Source of the DNA: Phycicoccus avicenniae
GTDB taxonomy: Bacteria; Actinomycetota; Actinomycetes; Actinomycetales; Dermatophilaceae
Length of the DNA: 64,000 nt
Direction: 5' to 3'
Assembly: GCF_018139485.1 (NCBI RefSeq)
Contig: NZ_JAGSNF010000003.1
Span: 1 to 64,000 of the forward strand
Positions 47,975 through 57,170 of this stretch are shown piece after piece (within the stretch, counting starts at the first letter, position 1; the number at the start of each line of letters is the position of its first letter). Under the pieces are notes generated by a model that saw only the letters and a program-made list of their open reading frames with translations, made no database searches and was not told the origin of the DNA. The position numbers and the translations under genes are program-made.

Positions 47975-49468
47975 TCACTGGTAGCTGACGAACCAGGGCG
48001 TGGGGGAGACCTCCGCGACCGTGCGGGCCGGGGTGAGCATCGGGGCGTCCTCGTCCTCGAAGTTCTTCCAGCCCAGCCACACCCCGTCGGGCAGGTCGGC
48101 CGTGAGGGCGTCCCACGTGTCCTGCTTCTGTCCCTGGCTCCCCTGACCGTCGGCGTGGACGAGCCACTGGACGGCGTCGAGCCCGGTCTCGAGGTCCTCG
48201 CGGTCGCGGATCATCGAGGTGCGGAACTGGTGGAGGGTGAGGACCTTCGGCGGCAGGTCCTCGGACCGGACGAGCTCGTCGAGCCAGCGGCCGACGGCGT
48301 TCACCTCGTCGATGCCGACGCTGCCGACCCGCTGGAGGGGCAGCTCGTCCGGGCCCAGCCGCCACTCGGGGTCGAGGGCGAGACCGACGTGCGGCCTCCG
48401 CAGCAGCGTGGTGTAGCGCCGCGCCTGGTCGAGGAAGCTCGAGCGGCCCGGCTGCAGGTCGAGGACGACGTAGATCCCGGCCTCCTCGGCCGCGTCGACC
48501 CAGGGGCGGAGGGTCTCGACCGGGGTCGGCTGCGAGTACGTGCCGTCGCCGCCCGCGCCGGCGGTCGCGACCGTCGCGATGAGCTCGAAGGCGGGCACGA
48601 CCTGCTCGTCGAGGAGCGGGTCGTACTCCCGGGCGATCGCGCGGGCGCGCTCGACGGACGCCGCGGGGCCCTGCTCCCCGAGCATCCCGAGGCCGGCGGT
48701 CGACGGGTGGCCGTAGAGCGCGACCATCCGCCGGCCGGGGAAGGGCAGGAGGCCGCCGCCCGGCAGCTCGGGGGCGGCGCGCGCGGTACGCACCCGTGCC
48801 GCGAAGTGCTCGCCGAGCGCCCCGACGCCGACGACGACCCCGCGGGGCCGGGACCGCAGGCCCGCCCGGGCGTCCGGTCCGCTGCGGGGGTCGGGGTCCT
48901 CGAGGGGCACCACCTCGGCGGCGCAGCCGGCCGCGACGACCTCGAGGACCGCACCCGGGTCGGCGTCCGGCCCGTGGAGGAGGAGCCCGGGGTCGCCGGA
49001 CCGCCGTGCCGGGAGCCCGTCCGGCACGGTGCCGGGGTCGTCCGGGTCCACCTCGCGCACCTCGAGGTCCTCCCGGGAGGCCACGTCCGCGGGGCTGTCG
49101 GTGCCCGACAGGAGCAGGACGGTCCGGACGCCGAGGCGGTCGAGCTCCTCGGAGAGCCCCGGGCCGTCGACGAGGACCGGCAGTGCGTAGCGGGCCGCGA
49201 CGGGGGCCGCGGTCGCTGCCCAGGCGTCCTGGGCGGGGACGACGACGACGGCCGAGGCCCGCTCCAGGAGCGCCCGGACGAGCAGCAGGGGGTCGGCGCG
49301 GTCGAGGAGGTCGGCGGCGGGGCCGGAGCGCAGGACGACGGTGTGCGGCGGGACCTCGGCGTCGGGCCCCTCCGTGGGCGAGCACGCCGCCGTCGCCCCG
49401 ACCCCGGCGACGCCGGCCGCGAGGCCGACGCCGGAGCGCAGGGCGGTGCGGCGCGGGATGGTCGTCAC
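47975..49468 (-). CDS. Exported lipoprotein with a probable TIM-barrel domain
   Basis: 497 residues. The start VTTIPRRTALRSGVGLAAGV has a twin Arg and hydrophobic stretch, and GATAAC gives a lipobox Cys near residue 26, so it is likely a Tat- or Sec-exported lipoprotein. About 35-220 is an alpha/beta domain (AVVVVPAQDAWAATAAPVAA). About 240-495 looks like a TIM barrel (GRRMVALYGHPSTAGLGMLG, EAGIYVVLDLQPG, VGLALDPEWRLG, LPDGVWLGWKNFEDEDAP). A glycosidase-like role at the cell surface is possible, but I cannot name a family or catalytic pair with certainty. GTG 49468 follows GGAGGA by 5 bases. Confidence 0.8.
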   Translation of the reverse strand: MTTIPRRTALRSGVGLAAGVAGVGATAACSPTEGPDAEVPPHTVVLRSGPAADLLDRADPLLLVRALLERASAVVVVPAQDAWAATAAPVAARYALPVLVDGPGLSEELDRLGVRTVLLLSGTDSPADVASREDLEVREVDPDDPGTVPDGLPARRSGDPGLLLHGPDADPGAVLEVVAAGCAAEVVPLEDPDPRSGPDARAGLRSRPRGVVVGVGALGEHFAARVRTARAAPELPGGGLLPFPGRRMVALYGHPSTAGLGMLGEQGPAASVERARAIAREYDPLLDEQVVPAFELIATVATAGAGGDGTYSQPTPVETLRPWVDAAEEAGIYVVLDLQPGRSSFLDQARRYTTLLRRPHVGLALDPEWRLGPDELPLQRVGSVGIDEVNAVGRWLDELVRSEDLPPKVLTLHQFRTSMIRDREDLETGLDAVQWLVHADGQGSQGQKQDTWDALTADLPDGVWLGWKNFEDEDAPMLTPARTVAEVSPTPWFVSYQ

Positions 49469-49560
49469 GTGGTCCTCCGGTGGGGTCGTCGAACTCCACC
49501 GTCGCACGGGGGGCGTCCGCGCGGCACCCCGGTGTCGTCCCCGGGTGGTAGACCGGTCCC

Positions 49561-50283
49561 GTGGAGCTGGAGAACGTCGCGATCGACGCCTGCGACCCCG
49601 GGCTGCTCGGTGCCTTCTGGGAGGGCCTGCTCGGGGGGACCCGGATCACGGACGAGCCCGACCTCGTCGAGACCCGGGTCGTCGCGCCCGGCGGGGCCGC
49701 CCTCGACGTGTGCGTGCCCCGCGTCCCCGAGCGGCCGCCACCGGCGCCCCGGCTGCACCTCGACCTCGCCGGCGGACGTGACCAGGACGCCGTCGTCCGG
49801 CAGGCGCTGGCGCTCGGGGCCCGTCCCCTCGACATCGGTCAGGGCGACGTGCCCTGGGTCGTGCTCGCGGACCCGGAGGGCAACCCGTTCTGCGTCATGG
49901 AGGAGCGCGAGGTCTACGCGGACGCCGGCCCGATCGCCGCGCTCCCGCTCGACTCCACCGACGCCGACCGGGACCTCGCGATCTGGCGGTACCTCTCGGG
50001 ATGGGTCGAGGAGCCCCGGTCCCCGCTGCCGGCACTGCGCCACCCCAGCGGGTGCGGGCCGCTCCTCGAGCTGTGCCCGCACCCCGTCCCGAAGGACCCC
50101 GGGGTGAAGAACCGCCTGCACCTCGACACCCGGCTCGCCCCGCACGAGGACGTGGACGACGTCGTCGCGCGGGTCCTGGCCCTCGGCGGCGGGGTCGTCG
50201 ACCACCCGTGGGGCGACCTGCCGTGGCCGGTCCTGCACGACGCCTCGGGCAACGAGGTCTGCGTCCTGCCCGCCCGGACCTGA
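49561..50283 (+). CDS. Two-domain VOC (glyoxalase-like) protein
   Basis: 240 residues made of two similar halves: ENVAIDACDPGLLGAFWEGL...VLADPEGNPFCVMEE and DADRDLAIWRYLSGW...LHDASGNEVCVLP. This is the paired beta-alpha-beta-beta-beta arrangement of the vicinal oxygen chelate superfamily. The substrate is unknown; dioxygenase, lyase or resistance roles are all found in it. GTG 49561 is probably leaderless: TAGACC (49549-49554) lies 6 bases before it. Divergent from the lipoprotein gene, convergent with the M16-like gene (4-base gap). Confidence 0.85.
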   Translation: MELENVAIDACDPGLLGAFWEGLLGGTRITDEPDLVETRVVAPGGAALDVCVPRVPERPPPAPRLHLDLAGGRDQDAVVRQALALGARPLDIGQGDVPWVVLADPEGNPFCVMEEREVYADAGPIAALPLDSTDADRDLAIWRYLSGWVEEPRSPLPALRHPSGCGPLLELCPHPVPKDPGVKNRLHLDTRLAPHEDVDDVVARVLALGGGVVDHPWGDLPWPVLHDASGNEVCVLPART

Positions 50284-50287
50284 CGGC

Positions 50288-51802
50288 TCAGGCCTCCGGA
50301 CGGCGCGGACGCAGCCGCCCGAGCAGCCGGGCGGCCAGTGGCGACGGACGCTCCGCCGCGGCCGCCGCGGCCGCCACCTCCGGGGGAGGCGGCGGGCGGT
50401 CGTCCTCGTCGCGGGCCGGGCGGTGCACCACCCGGGCGACGTCGACCGCCGCGTCGATCCGCTCGACGGCGTCGGCGGCGAGGGACTGCGCGCCGGGCTC
50501 CACGCGGATCTCCGTGCCGTCCTCGCCGACGAGCCAGCGCCCCCCGTCGTCGAAGGCGACCATCGCCGAGACCGCGTCGAAGCGCACGGCGGCGGTCAGC
50601 CCGCCGTGCCGCACCGTCACCCGGTCCGCGCGCACCTCGGGCACGCCCTCGGCGTCCCCACCGCTCGCCGCGAGCAGCGCCTCGTGCCATCCCGCCCACG
50701 CGAGCCCCATCTCGGGGACCTGGGCGAGGGCGCTCGCGTGGAAGGCCTCGGCCGCGGCGGCGACGTCGCGGGAGCCGACGGCCGACAGGGCCCGCTCGTC
50801 GTCCTCGACGGGGCCGTCCTCCCGGGGGTGGCGGCTCAGCAGCAGGTCCCGTGCCGCCGCGACGACGTGGTCCACCTCGCCGCGACGCCGGAGCACGGCC
50901 GTCCGCGCCGTCGTGAGGGCCGCGCTGTCGACCGGGGCCCAGCGCAGCCGTGCCAGCTGGTCGACGAGCTCGCCGACCGCCTCCGCTCGGCGGCCCGGGA
51001 CGCAGTGCGCACGGACGACGACCGTGGCGTCCTCGCCGTCGCGCACGTCGTACTGCGCACCCGCCCGGGTGCAGTAGCCGGTCCGCTCGCGCAGGGAGGC
51101 GTCGAGGGCGGTGTCGAGCAGCTCCGCGAGCAGGACGGCCGCGGCCGACCGCGGGACGACGGCGGTGACGAGCAGGACGTCGCTCTCCGGGCTGACGAAG
51201 AACGCGGGGGTGTCGGCGAGGGGCTCCGGGACGGGGGGCAGCGGCTGGCGCATCCCGTCCGGCAGCGGCAGCGGGATCGTCTCCGGGGAGCCGGGGCCGC
51301 GGAACCACACCACGACGTTGTCCCGGGTGAAGGTCTCGGTCGCCCACAGCCGGACGAGGTCGGGGTCGACCTCGGACAGGCCGAGCTCGGGGTAGGCCGA
51401 CAGGCCGTAGCCGCGGGCGCCGTAGCGCAGCTGCTGGGTGCGTCCACCGACCGGGCGGTCGTGCACCGTCTCGGCCGACAGGACCGACTTCTCCGTGTCG
51501 AGGTGCTGGGCGGGCAGGTCGCGGAGGGTGGCGCACACCTCGGTGACGAAGCGCGAGACCTCCTCGAACGTGCCGTCGGCCCGCAGGACGGTGTGGTTGG
51601 CGAGGACGTCGAGGTGGTGGTGCACCTCGCCGGGGGGCAGCGCGGCGAGGGCGAGGTGCCCGACGACGTGGGTGAGGCCGCGGACGGCGAGGGTCTCGTC
51701 GGCCCAGCCCACCCGGAAGACGAGCCCACCGCTGCACGTCCCGCCCGTCGTCGGCAGGTGGACCGCCGGGACCCCGGCCACCTCGGTGCGCACGAGGCTC
51801 AT
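50288..51802 (-). CDS. M16-like metallopeptidase homologue lacking the catalytic Glu
   Basis: 504 residues with the M16 layout of two similar halves. The inverted zinc motif H-x-x-E-H reads LTHVVGHLAL here (residues 45-49): both His are present but the catalytic Glu is Gly, so it should not hydrolyse peptides. Other M16 features remain (DVLANHTVLRADGTFEEVSR, AETFTRDNVVVWFRGPG-like segment). It may act as a non-catalytic subunit or binding protein. ATG 51802 follows GGAAGGA by 8 bases and overlaps the upstream stop (ATGA). Confidence 0.78.
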   Translation of the reverse strand: MSLVRTEVAGVPAVHLPTTGGTCSGGLVFRVGWADETLAVRGLTHVVGHLALAALPPGEVHHHLDVLANHTVLRADGTFEEVSRFVTEVCATLRDLPAQHLDTEKSVLSAETVHDRPVGGRTQQLRYGARGYGLSAYPELGLSEVDPDLVRLWATETFTRDNVVVWFRGPGSPETIPLPLPDGMRQPLPPVPEPLADTPAFFVSPESDVLLVTAVVPRSAAAVLLAELLDTALDASLRERTGYCTRAGAQYDVRDGEDATVVVRAHCVPGRRAEAVGELVDQLARLRWAPVDSAALTTARTAVLRRRGEVDHVVAAARDLLLSRHPREDGPVEDDERALSAVGSRDVAAAAEAFHASALAQVPEMGLAWAGWHEALLAASGGDAEGVPEVRADRVTVRHGGLTAAVRFDAVSAMVAFDDGGRWLVGEDGTEIRVEPGAQSLAADAVERIDAAVDVARVVHRPARDEDDRPPPPPEVAAAAAAAERPSPLAARLLGRLRPRRPEA

Positions 51803-52695
51803 CGGCGACGTCCTTCCGCGAGGGCGAACTCCCGGATCGTCAGGAGGTCGGCGTGGTGCTCGTGGACGCTGGACCAGGTGCGGGCGTCGACCGCCGCCCC
51901 GAGCGCCCGGAAGTGACCGGCGGAGCTGGCGCGCCGCCCGGCGAGCCCGAGGAGGACGGCGAAGTCGGTGTGGGCGGCGACCCAGCCGTAGCGCGAGGGG
52001 CACGGGGCGGCCGCGAAGCGGGTCGCGGCCCGCTCGATGTCGTCGATGACCCCGGGGACCCGGAGCGAGGCGATGCTGCGATCCGGACCCTGGGCCAGCC
52101 AGGCCGCGAGGTACGTCGCCGCGAGGAGGGCGTGGGCGTCGCTGCCGTCCGGTGCGTGCTCGCTCGCGCTCGTCGCGGCGTCCAGGACGCCCTCCCAGGA
52201 CCCCCCGCCGCGAGGGCGCAGGCACTCCAGGAGCACCCGCCTCCCCGGCACGTGGTCCGAGGCGGCCGCCTGGAGGCGGTCGTGCCGCCGCAGCGCCTCG
52301 CCCGCGGGCAGCCGCGCGTCCCGCGCGGCGACGAGCCGCAGGTACCACGCCGTCGGGTTGCCCGGGTCCTCCGCGCAACGGCGCACGAGCGACGCCTCGG
52401 CCGTGACCCGGGCCGTGGAGTCGCCCAGGGTCAGCCCGCGGGCGGCGGCGAGCACCCGCACGGTCGGGTCGTCGTCGTGCTCCTCCAGGGCCTGCCCGAG
52501 CGTGCCGTCCGGGTCCTCGGCACGGGCGAGGACGAGGACCGCGACCGTGTGGTCGACGACGTCGCGGGCGCGCAGCACCTCGAGGAGCTCGAGGACGGCC
52601 TCGAGGTCGCCGTCCCGGGCGTGGGCGCGCAGGACCCCGAGCTCGGGGAAGATCTCGGCCAGGTCGCCCTGGGGAGCCGGAACGCTCGCGTCCAT
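51799..52695 (-). CDS. Conserved helical-repeat protein of unknown function
   Basis: 298 residues, almost all alpha-helical, with TPR-like stretches (HARDGDLEAVLELLEVLRAR, NPTAWYLRLVAARDARLPAG, DAHALLAATYLAAWLAQGPD). No enzyme motif, signal or membrane helix. First gene of a two-gene unit with the M16-like protein, suggesting a joint role. ATG 52695 is fixed by a -10 TACGAT (52703-52708, minus strand) ending 7 bases before it; ATG 52704 overlaps that hexamer and is rejected. Confidence 0.75.
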   Translation of the reverse strand: MDASVPAPQGDLAEIFPELGVLRAHARDGDLEAVLELLEVLRARDVVDHTVAVLVLARAEDPDGTLGQALEEHDDDPTVRVLAAARGLTLGDSTARVTAEASLVRRCAEDPGNPTAWYLRLVAARDARLPAGEALRRHDRLQAAASDHVPGRRVLLECLRPRGGGSWEGVLDAATSASEHAPDGSDAHALLAATYLAAWLAQGPDRSIASLRVPGVIDDIERAATRFAAAPCPSRYGWVAAHTDFAVLLGLAGRRASSAGHFRALGAAVDARTWSSVHEHHADLLTIREFALAEGRRR

Positions 52696-52702
52696 CGGGC
52701 GC

Positions 52703-52708
52703 ATCGTA
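52703..52708 (-). promoter_or_regulatory. -10 element of a leaderless minus-strand promoter
   Basis: TACGAT on the minus strand, 7 bases before ATG 52695 of the helical-repeat gene. No Shine-Dalgarno sequence intervenes. Divergent from aspS, whose own -10 candidate is TAGGAT at 52786-52791. Confidence 0.55.
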
Positions 52709-52857
52709 GGCGCTGGCGGCCCTGCCGCGCGTGCGGACCGGCCGAGCGCCCCGGAATCCGGTTCGGGACCGCGGTCCCGCGTCCGTAGGATGGCGACGGC
52801 CGTGCCGCCCGACGGCGGCCCCGGCGTCCCCGCACCCGAGACGAAGGAACCCCGACC

Positions 52858-54681
52858 GTGCTCCGCACCCACGAGGCCGGCACGCTGCGTGCCGCCCACA
52901 CCGGCCAGACCGTCACCCTCTCCGGCTGGGTGGCGAAGCGGCGCGATCACGGGGGAGTGGCGTTCGTCGACCTGAGGGACGCGAGCGGGGTGGTCCAGGT
53001 GGTCGCCCGCGACGAGGTGCTCACCGGCGCCGCGCACGACCTGCGCAGCGAGTACGTCGTGCGCGTCACCGGCGAGGTGACCGCCCGCGACGCGCACAAC
53101 GTCAACGCCGACCTGCCGACCGGCGAGGTCGAGGTCGTCGCGACCGAGATCGAGGTGCTCAACCCGAGCGCACCGCTGCCGTTCCAGGTCGACGAGCGCG
53201 TCACGGTCGGCGAGGAGGCGCGGCTCAAGCACCGCTACCTCGACCTGCGCCGTCCCGGCGCCCGGTCGGCGGGCCACGCCCTCCGGCTGCGCTCGAAGGT
53301 GAGCCAGGCCGCGCGGCGGGTGCTCGACGCCCGCGACTTCGTCGAGATCGAGACCCCGACCCTCACCCGCTCCACGCCCGAGGGCGCCCGCGACTTCCTC
53401 GTGCCGGCCCGGCTCGCGCCCGGCTCCTGGTACGCCCTCCCGCAGAGCCCGCAGCTGTTCAAGCAGCTGCTCATGGTCTCCGGGATGGAGCGGTACTACC
53501 AGATCGCCCGCTGCTACCGGGACGAGGACTTCCGCGCCGACCGGCAGCCCGAGTTCACCCAGCTCGACATCGAGATGTCCTTCGTCGAGCAGGACGACGT
53601 CCTCGAGCTCGGCGAGGCGATCGTCTCCGAGATCTGGGAGCTGATCGGGGTCTCCCTCGAGGCCCCGTTCCCGCGGATGACCTACGCCGAGGCGATGCGC
53701 CGCTTCGGGACCGACAAGCCCGACCTGCGCTTCGGCCAGGAGCTCATCGAGTGCACGGACTTCTTCGCGGACACCTCCTTCCGGGTCTTCCAGGCGGACT
53801 ACGTCGGGGCGGTCGTCATGCCGGGTGGGGCGGGCCAGCCCCGCAAGCAGCTCGACGCCTGGCAGGAGTGGGCCAAGCAGCGTGGTGCCCGCGGCCTCGC
53901 CTACGTCCTCGTGCAGGAGGACGGCACGCTGGGCGGACCCGTCGCGAAGAACCTGTCCGAGGCCGAGACGGCCGGGCTGGCTGCGCACGTCGGGGCCGAG
54001 CCGGGCGACTGCGTCTTCTTCGCCGCCGGGGCGACCCGCTCCTCCCGCGCACTGCTCGGCGCCGCCCGCCTCGAGATCGGGAAGCGCTGCGGGCTCGTCG
54101 ACGAGGACGCGTGGAGCTTCCTGTGGGTCCTGGACGCCCCGCTCTTCGAGCCTGCCGACGAGGCCGTCGCCGCCGGTGACGTCGCGGTCGGCGCCGGGGC
54201 CTGGACCGCGGTCCACCACGCCTTCACCTCGCCGAAGAAGGAGTTCGAGGACACCTTCGACGAGCGGCCCGGCGAGGCGCTGGCCTACGCCTACGACATG
54301 GTCCTCAACGGCAACGAGCTCGGCGGCGGGTCGATCCGTATCCACCGCCGCGAGGTCCAGGAGCGGGTGTTCGCGGTCATGGGGCTCTCCGAGGAGGAGG
54401 CGCAGGAGAAGTTCGGCTTCCTCCTCGACGCCTTCCAGTTCGGGGCGCCCCCGCACGGCGGCATCGCCTTCGGCTGGGACCGGATCGTCATGCTGCTCGG
54501 CGGCTACGACAGCATCCGTGACGTCATCGCCTTCCCGAAGTCCGGTGGCGGGTACGACCCACTGACGGACGCGCCGGCGCCGATCACCCCGGAGCAGCGC
54601 AAGGAGGCCGGCATCGACGCCGCGCCCGCGACGGACGCCCCGCCGCAGGGCGACCCCGGCGTCGGTCCGCACCGGAGCTGA
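52858..54681 (+). CDS. aspS: Aspartyl-tRNA synthetase
   Basis: 607 residues, bacterial-type class II enzyme. N-terminal OB fold ([20 protein letters not shown]), motif 2 [20 protein letters not shown], the bacterial GAD insertion domain (about 290-420) and motif 3 [15 protein letters not shown]. His replaces the E. coli Leu in RRDHGG, a residue linked to non-discriminating enzymes that also make Asp-tRNA-Asn. The partner position, Gly in the P. aeruginosa and mycobacterial type, is His (RDAHNVN), so specificity is unclear. GTG 52858 follows AAGGA; TAGGAT (52786-52791) is a likely -10. Confidence 0.96.
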   Translation: MLRTHEAGTLRAAHTGQTVTLSGWVAKRRDHGGVAFVDLRDASGVVQVVARDEVLTGAAHDLRSEYVVRVTGEVTARDAHNVNADLPTGEVEVVATEIEVLNPSAPLPFQVDERVTVGEEARLKHRYLDLRRPGARSAGHALRLRSKVSQAARRVLDARDFVEIETPTLTRSTPEGARDFLVPARLAPGSWYALPQSPQLFKQLLMVSGMERYYQIARCYRDEDFRADRQPEFTQLDIEMSFVEQDDVLELGEAIVSEIWELIGVSLEAPFPRMTYAEAMRRFGTDKPDLRFGQELIECTDFFADTSFRVFQADYVGAVVMPGGAGQPRKQLDAWQEWAKQRGARGLAYVLVQEDGTLGGPVAKNLSEAETAGLAAHVGAEPGDCVFFAAGATRSSRALLGAARLEIGKRCGLVDEDAWSFLWVLDAPLFEPADEAVAAGDVAVGAGAWTAVHHAFTSPKKEFEDTFDERPGEALAYAYDMVLNGNELGGGSIRIHRREVQERVFAVMGLSEEEAQEKFGFLLDAFQFGAPPHGGIAFGWDRIVMLLGGYDSIRDVIAFPKSGGGYDPLTDAPAPITPEQRKEAGIDAAPATDAPPQGDPGVGPHRS

Positions 54682-54683
54682 CC

Positions 54684-55289
54684 GTGGGCTCCCGCACGGG
54701 GGTGCGCGCCCTGCTGTGGGACGCCGACGGGGTGCTCCAGCACACCGCCGCGGGGTGGCGGGACGTCCTCGACGCCGCGAACGGTGACGGCTTCGCCGAG
54801 GCCGTGTTCGCCGCGGAGGGACCCGCCCTGCGCGGGGAGGAGCCGTTGCGGACGGCCCTCACCCGGGTGGTCGACGCCTGCCCGGACGCCGGGGTGGGCG
54901 TGGACGACCTTCTCGGGCTGTGGGAGCGGGCCGTCCCGGACGTCGACGCGCTCGCGCTCGTCGACGAGGTGCGCGCCTCCGGTGTCCGCACGGTGCTCGC
55001 GACGAACCAGCAGGACCACCGGCGGGCCTGGATGCGCGACGTGCTGCGGACGGACGACCACTTCGACGACGTCTTCTACTCCTGCGAGATGGGGGTCGCC
55101 AAGCCCGACCCGGCGTACTTCCACCACGTCCTCGACCGGCTCGGCCTGCCGCCCGCGGAGACCGCCTTCGTCGACGACCTCCAGGCCAACGTCGCGGCCG
55201 CGGCCGGCCTCGGGATCGCCGCGGTGCGGCACGACCCGGCCTCCGGGTCGGCGGCGCTGCGCCGAGAGGTCCAGCGCCTCCTGTCCTGA
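54684..55289 (+). CDS. HAD-superfamily hydrolase
   Basis: 201 residues. Motif I ALLWDADGVLQHT with the nucleophile Asp, motif II VLATNQQDHR, motif III Lys in EMGVAKPDPAYFHHVLDRLG, motif IV AFVDDLQANVAAAAGLG. The small helical cap after motif I places it in subclass I. Substrate unknown. It starts two bases after aspS and is closed by a hairpin at 55302-55339. Confidence 0.87.
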   Translation: MGSRTGVRALLWDADGVLQHTAAGWRDVLDAANGDGFAEAVFAAEGPALRGEEPLRTALTRVVDACPDAGVGVDDLLGLWERAVPDVDALALVDEVRASGVRTVLATNQQDHRRAWMRDVLRTDDHFDDVFYSCEMGVAKPDPAYFHHVLDRLGLPPAETAFVDDLQANVAAAAGLGIAAVRHDPASGSAALRREVQRLLS

Positions 55290-55301
55290 GAGGAACAGGG
55301 A

Positions 55302-55339
55302 GCTGCCCGCCGCGCGAGGGGTGGTGCGCGACGGGCAGC
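55302..55339. terminator. Hairpin terminator between convergent HAD and hydrolase genes
   Basis: GCTGCCCGCCGCGC pairs with GCGCGACGGGCAGC over 14 positions with one mismatch; 10-base loop. It lies 12 bases after the HAD stop and 50 bases before the end of the opposing hydrolase gene, so it may serve both. Confidence 0.7.
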
Positions 55340-55388
55340 GTGGTCCGGTGGGGCGGAGGAGGAGGTCACCCCGTCGGACCGTCCCGCG

Positions 55389-56213
55389 TCACCGCGCGAG
55401 GAACTCCAGGAGGGTGGAGGTGAACTCCTCCTTGTGGGAGACGTTGATGCCGTGCGGACCGCCGACGACGGTGTGCAGCTCGGCGCCGGTGACCTGCTCG
55501 GCCGTCCGGGCGCCGGAGACCTCGAGGGGCACGATGCCGTCGCTGTCACCGTGGATGACGAGCGTGGGGACGGTCGTCCGCGCGAGGCCGCCGGAGAAGT
55601 CCTCGACCCACGAACGGATGCACTGCACCGCCGCGTGCGTGTCGGCCTGCTTCGCGAGCGCCAGCGCCTCCTGGCGCTCGGCCTCGGTGACCTTGAGCTC
55701 GTCGTTCGCCGTGAAGAAGTCCGTGACGAACCCGTCGAGGAAGCCGTCCGGGTCCTTCGCGAGGTCGGCCTGCATCCCCTCGACGGTCTCGTCGTCGAGG
55801 GCGCCGTCGGGGTGCTCGGCGTCCTTCTTCAGGCACGGGGGCACCGCCGCCGCGTAGACGACGCTGTGCAGCCGGGACTCACCGACCGTCTCGATGTAGC
55901 GCGCGACCTCTCCGCCGCCCATCGAGAACCCGACGAGGCTGGCGTCGGTGAGGTCGAGCTCGCGCATCACCGCGTCGAGGTCGCCCGTCAGCGTGTCGTA
56001 GTCGTAGGAGGAGGCCTCCCCGGGCTTGTCGGAGCGACCGAACCCGCGACGGTCGTAGGTGACGACCCGGTACCCGGCCTCGCGCAGCGCGCCGACCTGG
56101 TCGTTCCACGACTCGCCGGACAGGGGCCAGCCGTGGATGAGGACGACGGGACGGCCGGTGCCGCCGTGGTCGTCGTAGTGGATGTCGACCGAGCCGTTGG
56201 TCAGGGTGGGCAT
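55389..56213 (-). CDS. Alpha/beta hydrolase, cofactor-free haloperoxidase-like
   Basis: 274 residues. The nucleophile elbow GFSMGGGEVARY (Ser), VLIHGWPLSGESWNDQ (oxyanion HGW), RRGFGRSDKP, acid in IHGDSDGIVP and catalytic His in GGPHGINVSH are all present. This pattern is typical of non-heme chloroperoxidase/arylesterase-like hydrolases, which act on esters and can make peracids. The physiological substrate is unknown. ATG 56213 follows GGAAGG. Single gene. Confidence 0.9.
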   Translation of the reverse strand: MPTLTNGSVDIHYDDHGGTGRPVVLIHGWPLSGESWNDQVGALREAGYRVVTYDRRGFGRSDKPGEASSYDYDTLTGDLDAVMRELDLTDASLVGFSMGGGEVARYIETVGESRLHSVVYAAAVPPCLKKDAEHPDGALDDETVEGMQADLAKDPDGFLDGFVTDFFTANDELKVTEAERQEALALAKQADTHAAVQCIRSWVEDFSGGLARTTVPTLVIHGDSDGIVPLEVSGARTAEQVTGAELHTVVGGPHGINVSHKEEFTSTLLEFLAR

Positions 56214-56328
56214 TCTGTCTCACCTTCCGTCGGAGGCTGTGCTGACACCTCCACCCTAGGCACTCTGACCTGCGATGTCGAAGGTTCGTCGAGGGAATAT
56301 GGCGGACGGGTCGGGCGTTGACGGCTCC

Positions 56329-57120
56329 TCAGGTCGGCCGGTCGACCCACCGGCTGCGCCACTCGACCGCGGTGCGGAAACCGAGCCGCTCGTAGAGCCC
56401 CCGGGCGACGTCGTTGTCCGCGTACATGCCGAGCACGCAGGCCCCGGTCGTCGCGACGGCCTCCCGGGCCAGGGCCGCGGTGACGGCGCGTCCGAGGCCC
56501 TCACCGCGGTGCTCCGACTCCACGGCGATGCCGGACAGCACCGGGACCCCGGCGGCGGACGGCTCGGCGCACCCGCACGCGACGATCCGGTCCTGGGTCC
56601 GCACACCCACCCAGCGCTGGGCGTCCCGGACGAAGGGCTGACCGTGGGTGCGCGGGCTGGCCCGCGTGAGCAGCGCCGTGAGCTCCTCGGCGTCGGAGGC
56701 GTCGCACGGGAGCACCCGCTCCTCGCCGTCGACGTGCGGCGGCGGGGTCGTGGTCCACATCCAGTCCCAGTCACCGCCTCGGTCACCGAGGGGGACGAGC
56801 CGCTCGACGAGGTCGTGGAGCGCGCGGGGGCGCCCGAGGTGGTGGAAGTCGCCGGTGGCGAACCAGTCGAGCACCGCCCGGTCGCCGAGCAGGACCTCGA
56901 GGGCGTCGGCGTCGCCGAGGACGGAGGCCCCGGGCACCCCGTGGTCGGAGCGTCGGGGGAAGGCGACGGCGGAGCCGGTCGGCGTCGTCGCGGCCCAGGC
57001 CGGGCCCCGGAAGCCACGCCCGACGTCGAGCTCGACGACCGGGTGACGCCCCGAGGCCTCGAGCAGCTCCTCGTAGGTGTCCAGCCGCCGGACGCTCACC
57101 CCGCTCACGGGGGCCAGCAT
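56329..57120 (-). CDS. GNAT-family N-acetyltransferase
   Basis: 263 residues. The C-terminal half holds the GNAT core: [20 protein letters not shown] is motif A with the acetyl-CoA pyrophosphate loop (R-G-x-G-L-G), followed by [20 protein letters not shown] (motif B). The N-terminal half is a divergent GNAT-like domain, so it may be a double-GNAT protein. Substrate unknown. ATG 57120 starts 50 bases from the divergent rarA GTG, so the two promoters are close together. Confidence 0.83.
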   Translation of the reverse strand: MLAPVSGVSVRRLDTYEELLEASGRHPVVELDVGRGFRGPAWAATTPTGSAVAFPRRSDHGVPGASVLGDADALEVLLGDRAVLDWFATGDFHHLGRPRALHDLVERLVPLGDRGGDWDWMWTTTPPPHVDGEERVLPCDASDAEELTALLTRASPRTHGQPFVRDAQRWVGVRTQDRIVACGCAEPSAAGVPVLSGIAVESEHRGEGLGRAVTAALAREAVATTGACVLGMYADNDVARGLYERLGFRTAVEWRSRWVDRPT

Positions 57121-57157
57121 CGCACGGGCGCGCGCACCGCCCGTCAGGGCCGGTGGC

Positions 57158-57163
57158 TAGCCT
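57158..57163 (+). promoter_or_regulatory. -10 element of the leaderless rarA promoter
   Basis: TAGCCT, ending 7 bases before the GTG of rarA at 57171. No Shine-Dalgarno sequence. Confidence 0.5.
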
Positions 57164-57170
57164 CGGTCGG

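Noticed and set aside
52704-52704. Upstream ATG for the helical-repeat gene
   Set aside because: It overlaps the -10 hexamer TACGAT; the next ATG at 52695 fits the transcript start.
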